11,839 nt of DNA from CAZAIO01 sp964485235 (GTDB taxonomy: Bacteria; Chloroflexota; Dehalococcoidia; GIF9; UBA5629), in the NCBI GenBank assembly GCA_964485235.1, contig CAZAIO010000085.1, forward strand, positions 1-11,839, in the 5' to 3' direction. Below are positions 7,709 through 11,839 of the stretch, in pieces. A program made the translations under genes and the position numbers. The first letter of the stretch is position 1. Every line of letters begins with the position of its first letter. The notes below the pieces were generated by a model. That model was not told the DNA's origin. It saw only the letters and a program-made list of their open reading frames with translations, and ran no database searches.

Positions 7709-7779
7709 TATCGGGACCAATGAAATAGATGAAGTACTCTCTAAAGGCATAATGCAGTAGTATATTAATTTCTGCAGGA

Positions 7780-8442
7780 CTACCGAACGGCTTTGTCCTT
7801 TTGTAATAACCATGCCATCCAGCAAAGTTCGGTAGCTCTATAACCGGTTATTTTCCCAATATGCTTTATGAAATCAATGAATTCAATATCCGTTGAAGGT
7901 ATTGTTCTATCTGACTCTGCCATGATTTCAGCGAAAACTTTTTTAACGATTCTGTCCGGCATAACGGTATCGATGCCACCCATCATCCTCAAGTATTGGA
8001 AGGTATTTATTCCTACACCGTTTATCCGGCCTATCGGGTCGTCCTGCCAGTTTTTCAGGTTCGATGTATTCGCCCAGAATCCGAATGCTTCTCTATCGGA
8101 CAAATTATTATATTGTTTTATACCTGATAGAACAGCCATTGTCGAAGTAGCAACATGCCATGAACGTCTATTGCGCCATATGTCAGACATGTCTTTTTCA
8201 TTTAACATGTGTATTTCATCGATAGAAAGCACCTTACCGGTCTCGATGCATGATGTATTAAATCTTATTACTCCGGGAACGACAGTATTGAAATAGTGCA
8301 GTCCGGTAGATGTAAAAGCAGCATCCATAACGATAAGCAGCACATTGCCTTCCCATCGTGAAATATTGAGGCATTGGTCACTATATAACCTGGCCTGGGG
8401 AGCCAACTTCATATAGCTATCGAGAATAGACGCTAGTGACAA
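7780..8442 (-). CDS. Divergent HhH-type DNA-glycosylase-like protein
   Basis: The stop is at 7780. The start is uncertain: ATG at 8508 would overlap the upstream gene by 61 nt, ATG at 8412 trims conserved-looking sequence, and TTG at 8440-8442 leaves a 5-nt gap; I chose the TTG (about 220 residues). The clearest feature is a helix-hairpin-helix and following loop, INGVGINTFQYLRMMGG then DTVMPDRIV (about residues 140-166 from the TTG). This resembles the HhH-GPD region of DNA glycosylases, with the Asp of MPDR in the expected catalytic position. Upstream segments LLIVMDAAFTSTG and WANTSNLKNWQ are not diagnostic. There are no Fe-S cysteines. It is probably co-transcribed with the PrsW-like gene and converges on the MutY-like gene 71 nt away. 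A base-excision or structural DNA-binding role is an inference. Confidence 0.7.
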   Translation of the reverse strand: MSLASILDSYMKLAPQARLYSDQCLNISRWEGNVLLIVMDAAFTSTGLHYFNTVVPGVIRFNTSCIETGKVLSIDEIHMLNEKDMSDIWRNRRSWHVATSTMAVLSGIKQYNNLSDREAFGFWANTSNLKNWQDDPIGRINGVGINTFQYLRMMGGIDTVMPDRIVKKVFAEIMAESDRTIPSTDIEFIDFIKHIGKITGYRATELCWMAWLLQKDKAVR

Positions 8443-8447
8443 AAATA

Positions 8448-9239
8448 TCAGGCTTTCGCTGTTTCTTTTTGATCTGCCGTAGATGCGCCGTTTTTCCAGC
8501 GCAACCATAGAGCTGCTGCAATTACCAGTACAGCAAAAACGGCGACGTATACTTCCATAACAACGGTTGATACGATCCCCGATATTGCCAGGTAATTACT
8601 ATACTGCATAAGTGCATTGACAATCGCTATAACCGGATAGGCGATCCAGCCAAAGCCTCTGGCAAGTCCGTAGCTGGTCAAAGCGCATGCACCCGTATGA
8701 AAAGCGACGGTAAGAAAAGTGCCTATAAACGGCAACAATACAATAGGTCCTTCACTATTGAGCAAGCCGAAATTCCAGCCTGCGGAAATATAAATATTAT
8801 GCAGATATTGTGCTTCAAATATCCCGAATCCTGCTCCTGCCATTGCTCCAACAATAATCATAAACTTCGGGTCAACCGTTCTCTTTTTCAATAACCAGTA
8901 AATCACAGGGGATACCAATTTTGCCCCTTCCTGTACAAGTCCCGCTATGATTACTATCGGAATACCATTTAAAAGAAGACTTCGTATGATATTCTCTTCT
9001 GTCAGCAGTTCAGCCATGTCTTTGCCTATGGCGTTTCTGATCGGTACCTGTATAAAAGAAACGGCAAGTAGAGTGATAATGGCGCTTCCTGCAAGAATTT
9101 CCAGCAGCCAGAGCCGTTTTATTAACGGCGGATAAAAACTGGCAATGCAAATTGCACCGAATATAAGGGCAAGCAGAACACCTGCCAGAGTGACATTAGT
9201 GAAATAAGAAAGAAAATATTCTGAAGGTTGAAATTCCAT
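8448..9239 (-). CDS. PrsW-like intramembrane protease family protein
   Basis: This 263-residue protein has about eight hydrophobic segments and resembles the PrsW family of intramembrane proteases, which cleave anti-sigma factors or other membrane proteins. The family motifs are partly kept: VQEGAK at 102-107 (the usual first Glu is Gln103; Glu104 and Lys107 remain), F138-x3-E142 in AGFGIFEA, and H181 in AFHTGACAL. The last motif, usually His near a membrane Asn/Asp, reads VNALMQYSNYL, with Asn208 in place of His. Metal binding could therefore be altered, or the protein could be a non-catalytic relative. The start is very well supported by GGGAGGAG (9242-9249), 2 nt from the ATG by its last base and about 5 nt by its core. 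A strong promoter lies upstream. The gene is followed at once by the HhH-type gene on the same strand. Confidence 0.78.
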   Translation of the reverse strand: MEFQPSEYFLSYFTNVTLAGVLLALIFGAICIASFYPPLIKRLWLLEILAGSAIITLLAVSFIQVPIRNAIGKDMAELLTEENIIRSLLLNGIPIVIIAGLVQEGAKLVSPVIYWLLKKRTVDPKFMIIVGAMAGAGFGIFEAQYLHNIYISAGWNFGLLNSEGPIVLLPFIGTFLTVAFHTGACALTSYGLARGFGWIAYPVIAIVNALMQYSNYLAISGIVSTVVMEVYVAVFAVLVIAAALWLRWKNGASTADQKETAKA

Positions 9240-9276
9240 AGCTCCTCCCGGGAATAGTTACACGCACAATAGGTAG

Positions 9277-9306
9277 CATAATACTAGCTATTATGATAAC
9301 CGTCAA
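9277..9306 (-). promoter_or_regulatory. Strong sigma-70-type promoter with overlapping palindrome (PrsW-like operon)
   Basis: On the minus strand TTGACG (9301-9306) and TATTAT (9278-9283) are separated by exactly 17 nt; each matches consensus at five of six bases. A palindrome with 7-bp arms, CATAATA and TATTATG (9277-9295), covers the -10 and part of the spacer. That is a natural place for a repressor to bind, although it may be incidental in AT-rich sequence. The leader is about 30 nt. Confidence 0.6.
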
Positions 9307-9596
9307 GAATAAGTAACAGAATGAAAAAATTCGATAGAATTCATCGTATTTACCGTTCCTTCGGGATGAATTATTGCGCTATGGTGATTGACCAGATATA
9401 GCAGAGTGAAAACTACAATAATGCAATGTGCAGTTGTGTATATAACACGCAACAAACTATAATTATCAATTATTCAGATATGACATTTGTTTTATATTAC
9501 ATAATATTGTAGAAAAACAGGAATACAATAAAATAAATGATGGGCTTAATTTAGAAGGACGATGCAGAAGATAGCTAATGAAGGAGGAGCAACATA
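9296..9596. other. Mostly non-coding spacer upstream of the small membrane peptide
   Basis: No convincing ORF lies in this stretch. It contains an 8-bp inverted repeat (AATTCATC at 9339-9346, GATGAATT at 9365-9372) and two possible plus-strand promoters. One is TTGTGT/TATAAT at 9434-9463 with an 18-nt spacer. The other is ATGACA/AATATT at 9480-9508 with a 17-nt spacer. Nothing else is recognised. Confidence 0.5.
9434..9463 (+). promoter_or_regulatory. Candidate promoter for the small membrane peptide gene
   Basis: TTGTGT (9434-9439) and a perfect TATAAT (9458-9463) are 18 nt apart, about 135 nt before the small ORF. The -35 matches consensus only at TTG. A second candidate starts at 9480. 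Confidence 0.3.
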
Positions 9597-9695
9597 TTGT
9601 TGGCCGGACTCTCATATATAATTTATATCGGTGTCGTACTGTTTCTCATATTATTTTGCATATGGTTATACAGGCGTTTTATAAAGAGAAGATAA
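9597..9695 (+). CDS. Predicted 32-residue single-pass membrane peptide
   Basis: This ORF encodes a short hydrophobic peptide: MLAGL, then about 19 apolar or aromatic residues (SYIIYIGVVLFLILFCIWL), then the basic tail YRRFIKRR. That is one membrane helix with positive charges at the C-terminus, as expected for an N-out/C-in microprotein. A near-perfect ribosome binding site AAGGAGGAG (9581-9589) lies 7 nt before a TTG at 9597, and a second in-frame TTG is at 9600; either could start translation. The gene stands alone between two minus-strand units and is followed 11 nt later by a long hairpin. An overlapping frame from ATG 9578 (46 codons) gives an unremarkable, charged peptide without a ribosome binding site, so I prefer the hydrophobic frame. 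I recognise no family. Small toxins, stress peptides and membrane-complex accessory subunits all look like this. Confidence 0.5.
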   Translation: MLAGLSYIIYIGVVLFLILFCIWLYRRFIKRR

Positions 9696-9706
9696 TTCAC
9701 CCGGAA

Positions 9707-9760
9707 TCACTTTCGTAAGTTGTGCAGTATATGATAGAAAATACTGTGCAATACGAGTGA
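9707..9760 (+). repeat. Long imperfect hairpin downstream of the small membrane peptide
   Basis: Arms at 9707-9730 and 9741-9760 can pair. The inner stem is GCAGTAT-type with ATACTGTGC-type sequence (9 of 11 positions), and the outer stem is TCACTTTCGTA with TACGAGTGA with a two-base bulge. A 10-nt loop separates them. It begins 11 nt after the stop of the small ORF. No U-tract follows, so it is not a classic terminator; a stabilising or structured RNA end is possible. Confidence 0.45.
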
Positions 9761-9850
9761 AGCAGGTGTTTATATAGGTCGATTATTATCCGAGGATTTC
9801 TCGAAACCCTGCATCAATTTCTCAGCTATTGCGTCCGGCGGCGTTACATA

Positions 9851-10978
9851 TTAGAAGAGGTCGTCCAGTTCCCGGTTCCCTTCGGGCATTTCACCATGTT
9901 CCGCAGTATATTGTTGAAGCAATTCGCTTTCTTTCTTCGTATAAAAGGGATCTATCGCAAAGTCAAAATATCGGGCTTTATCATCGAGGTCCAACCGTTC
10001 CAGCAATTCTAATTGTAAGTTCATCACTCCTTTAATATAGATAATATGTTCATTTTCATCGAATAATTTGTACACACCTTCGACCTGCGGCACCGATTCA
10101 ATATTCTCCGTTATAAAAGGCATGAATGCTTTAGAAGCGGGTGGCATTACAGGCAAAGAGAAGGAAAACGGTTGACCGTTTTTCGTATATTTCTTTGTTT
10201 TATGGGCGGTATTATCTTTTTCCCGAAGTGCACCGGTCGGGCAAGCAGCAACACACGCACCGCAAAATTTACAGCCTGATTTCTTCAGTCCCTGACCTGT
10301 AGTACCTATCCGAATACGGTTATCTGAATCAAATACGAAACCGAGCGCTTCCGCTCCGCCGATCTCATTGCAGGCTCGTACGCAGCGAGTACATCCGATA
10401 CACAAGTTATAATCCCGTATAAATAGCGGTTCATCTGTAATGACAGGAAGGTCTTCGAATACATACCGGGGAGTGTCTTCTTTGATCCTGATATATTCGG
10501 ATATTTTTTGCAGTTCACAGTTCCCGAATTTAGAGCAGCATCGACAATTTTCGGGAACGTTCATTGAGCAGGGAACGAGCGCACAACCTTTTTGTTGCGC
10601 ACATGTCAGGCAGATATGCGGATGTCCGGCGAGAATGGACCTTAATCGGTCCTGGCGAAATCCTTTAATATTTGGGGTATCCGTATAAATGATCATCCCG
10701 TCGCTAACCGGAGTATTACAAGCTCTTTGCAGGTCTTTTTGCCCTTCTACTTCTATTGCGCAGAGCCAGCATCCGTCGAAAGCCGATTCAGGTTTTATAT
10801 TGTCGATTTTTTGTTTACCTATATATGCGGATTTTGAAGGTTTTACCTTGTCGAATGCCGGCAGGTCCGGGTGTGAACATAAATGTGGAATGTAAATATG
10901 AGCTTGCCATGCGGCATCCAGAATGGTTGTTCCCGAAGGAACTTCGACTTTTATATCATTAATAGTAACGGTAACCAT
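9851..10978 (-). CDS. NuoG/HydA-like multi-cluster Fe-S protein with degenerate GIY-YIG-like C-terminus
   Basis: This 375-residue protein is an electron-transfer subunit. The N-terminus is a plant-type [2Fe-2S] domain (C34, C70, C73, C87) with an unusual 25-residue insertion between the first two ligands. Next is the NuoG-type His-Cys [4Fe-4S] motif H119-x3-C123-x2-C126-x5-C132, then a Cys-rich segment (C137, C145, C147, C148, C154). Two further [4Fe-4S] clusters are bound by C193/C196/C199/C203 and C236/C239/C242/C246. This order is seen in NuoG, HydA and BamG-type proteins, but there is no H-cluster or molybdopterin domain. The tail (about 296-370) reads VPQVEGVYKLFD, then IIYIKG, then KKESELL and EGN, which follows the GIY-YIG pattern in degenerate form. 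It is the last gene seen of an operon with a ferredoxin and an activase, so it probably feeds electrons into that system. No clear ribosome binding site was seen at the ATG. Confidence 0.88.
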   Translation of the reverse strand: MVTVTINDIKVEVPSGTTILDAAWQAHIYIPHLCSHPDLPAFDKVKPSKSAYIGKQKIDNIKPESAFDGCWLCAIEVEGQKDLQRACNTPVSDGMIIYTDTPNIKGFRQDRLRSILAGHPHICLTCAQQKGCALVPCSMNVPENCRCCSKFGNCELQKISEYIRIKEDTPRYVFEDLPVITDEPLFIRDYNLCIGCTRCVRACNEIGGAEALGFVFDSDNRIRIGTTGQGLKKSGCKFCGACVAACPTGALREKDNTAHKTKKYTKNGQPFSFSLPVMPPASKAFMPFITENIESVPQVEGVYKLFDENEHIIYIKGVMNLQLELLERLDLDDKARYFDFAIDPFYTKKESELLQQYTAEHGEMPEGNRELDDLF

Positions 10979-11025
10979 AATTGTTGATAACCGGCGATAT
11001 TATTGCGGAGAAACTCCGGTAACCA

Positions 11026-11340
11026 TTAGTTTTCCCGGTGTGCAGATTTCCATGCCTCGGTATGAGAAATGGCATCTGTTTTACATACTCTTATACAGGG
11101 AGGCCGTGTTTCTCCATAACCGGGCTTGCAGGGTGCACAGGCATATCGTATGGTATTTCTTTTGTCTTCCCTGACAGAAGCAACAATTCTATCGCTGAGT
11201 GGATCGAGCTCATCTTCATGTACCTCGAGTACATTTGAGGGGCAAACATCGACGCATTCACCGCACCCATTGCACCTGTCGGTATCTATTATTAAAAACC
11301 ATTCACCTGATGCGTCCTTGAATCCGTAAAAACCCTGCAT
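11026..11340 (-). CDS. Two-cluster [4Fe-4S] ferredoxin-like protein
   Basis: This 104-residue cytoplasmic electron carrier has a canonical [4Fe-4S] motif C23-x2-C26-x2-C29-x3-C33-P. A second, spread motif has C68-x2-C71-x10-C82-x3-C86, with the insertion KPGYGETRPP between the cysteine pairs. The altered spacing of the second motif resembles ferredoxin-like subunits that sit with multi-subunit reductases (for example BamC-type) more than a free 2[4Fe-4S] ferredoxin. The linker (about 40-62) is acidic then basic. The ATG at 11340 is 6 nt after the stop of the activase gene, and the next gene starts 47 nt downstream, so it is the middle gene of a minus-strand operon. The only purine-rich site, GGAAG, is about 15 nt upstream, so translation may be coupled to the activase. 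Expected role: passing electrons from the NuoG-like protein to the ATP-dependent activase. Confidence 0.88.
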   Translation of the reverse strand: MQGFYGFKDASGEWFLIIDTDRCNGCGECVDVCPSNVLEVHEDELDPLSDRIVASVREDKRNTIRYACAPCKPGYGETRPPCIRVCKTDAISHTEAWKSAHREN

Positions 11341-11346
11341 AACGTT

Positions 11347-11839
11347 CTATTGCAACTTCCTTACGCTTTTTACCTTGCCTTTTTCCAGAAGGGCATGTGC
11401 AAACAGGGCTGCACCGGTAGCACCTGCTATTTGCGTGTCGAAAGGACAATCAATAGTACTGTAATCAGAATTATACCACTCCAATCCTAGGGACTTGATA
11501 CCCGTCTCCTCTTCAATACGTTTCACTATACCTTCATTTTTTGCTATGCCACCGGTAATAGCGAATTCCTTCTCAATACCGAGACGGTTGAGCAGTTCGA
11601 CTATTCTATGTGCCATGGCGGCACAATATGCGGCGATAATTTCATCATCAGGCCAACCCGCTTCTAACAGACTGAAGACTTCCGATTTGGCAAATACGAC
11701 ACAGGTACTGTTGATTGGCGGTGGTTGTTTTGTTATCCGGAAAGAGCGGGGCCCGATCTCCCATACAGGGACGCTGATAAGGTCAGCGAATACTTCCATA
11801 CCCCGTCCGGTACCTGCAGCGCATTTATCATTCATCATA
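11347..11839 (-). CDS. BadF/BadG/BcrA/BcrD-type ATPase (dehydratase/reductase activase), 5' end missing
   Basis: The visible 163 or so residues are the C-terminal part of an ASKHA-fold ATPase that uses ATP hydrolysis to drive an electron into a 2-hydroxyacyl-CoA dehydratase or a benzoyl-CoA reductase. The family hallmark NDKCAAGTGR lies at the very start, and its Cys is one ligand of the [4Fe-4S] cluster shared by the homodimer. NSTCVVFAKSEV carries the second ligand Cys. ITGGIAKNEG (about 93-102) is an ATP-binding loop, and a late AGATGAALFA helix closes the fold. The ATG at 11838 is internal: the CAAGTG motif normally sits about 100-130 residues into the protein, and the frame runs open off the window edge. 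No frameshift is visible. It is the first gene seen of the ferredoxin / NuoG-like operon. Confidence 0.92.
   Translation of the reverse strand, partial: MMNDKCAAGTGRGMEVFADLISVPVWEIGPRSFRITKQPPPINSTCVVFAKSEVFSLLEAGWPDDEIIAAYCAAMAHRIVELLNRLGIEKEFAITGGIAKNEGIVKRIEEETGIKSLGLEWYNSDYSTIDCPFDTQIAGATGAALFAHALLEKGKVKSVRKLQ

Noticed and set aside
7745..7785. Paired short inverted repeats (GCAG/CTGC and GTAGT/ACTAC) between the converging genes, resembling a terminator or pseudoknot
   Set aside because: The stems are only 4-5 bp and cross each other, with no T-run on either strand, so chance is likely.
9339..9372. 8-bp inverted repeat with an 18-nt loop as a terminator or operator
   Set aside because: The loop is long and nothing nearby supports either role; mentioned only as content of the spacer.
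9578..9718. Overlapping 46-codon ORF from ATG 9578 across the microprotein
   Set aside because: There is no ribosome binding site before it, and its ordinary charged composition makes the overlapping hydrophobic frame with AAGGAGGAG more convincing.
9851..10978. [FeFe]-hydrogenase catalytic subunit
   Set aside because: The N-terminal cluster layout fits HydA, but the H-cluster domain is absent and the protein ends after the GIY-YIG-like tail.

Overview
The window is AT-rich bacterial chromosome (about 40% GC by eye) with ordinary gene spacing and no rRNA, tRNA, CRISPR array, transposase or phage gene that I could see. The gene content suggests an anaerobe: oxygen-sensitive multi-[4Fe-4S] proteins sit with a BadF/HgdC-type ATPase activase. 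An anti-sigma/DUF4349/PKD protein and a MauE-type/TlpA fusion fit a bacterium such as a Chloroflexota (Dehalococcoidia-like) lineage. That placement is an inference with modest confidence; nothing here is phylogenetically decisive.

Layout. (1) 129-2210, plus strand: an ECF sigma factor and a large membrane anti-sigma-like protein, 3 nt apart, forming a surface-signalling pair. (2) 2380-4113, minus strand: one fusion protein joining a MauE/DoxX-type membrane domain with its own CxxC, two Fn3-like modules and a TlpA-type thioredoxin domain. It looks like a complete extracytoplasmic thiol relay in one chain. (3) 4114-4531: a gene-free spacer with a promoter for the fusion gene and a good intrinsic terminator for the next minus gene. 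(4) 4532-5458 (minus) and 5551-6279 (plus): a divergent pair, a TIGR01777/YfcH-type SDR protein and a DUF2071/YqjF-type protein. (5) 6342-7708, plus strand: a small four-helix membrane protein of unknown function, then a MutY-like DNA glycosylase that lacks the Fe-S cysteines and has Glu at the catalytic Asp position. (6) 7780-9239, minus strand: a PrsW-like membrane protein, then a second, divergent HhH-type DNA-glycosylase-like protein. They are transcribed from a strong promoter with an overlapping palindrome. (7) 9240-9850: a mostly non-coding stretch holding a probable 32-residue single-pass membrane peptide with a consensus ribosome binding site, followed by a long hairpin. (8) 9851-11839, minus strand: an operon entering from beyond the right edge, made of a BadF/HgdC-type ATPase activase (5' part missing), a two-cluster ferredoxin, and a NuoG/HydA-like Fe-S protein whose C-terminus looks like a degenerate GIY-YIG domain.

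How the genes work together. The right-hand operon has the parts list of an ATP-driven low-potential electron pathway: electron-entry Fe-S protein, ferredoxin, activase. The dehydratase or reductase it serves would lie outside the window, upstream on the minus strand. The two HhH proteins face each other tail to tail and may both act in base repair, but are not in one operon. The left-hand half has two multi-domain surface proteins with adhesive-type beta-sandwich modules (PKD, Fn3), which suggests active envelope sensing and thiol maintenance.
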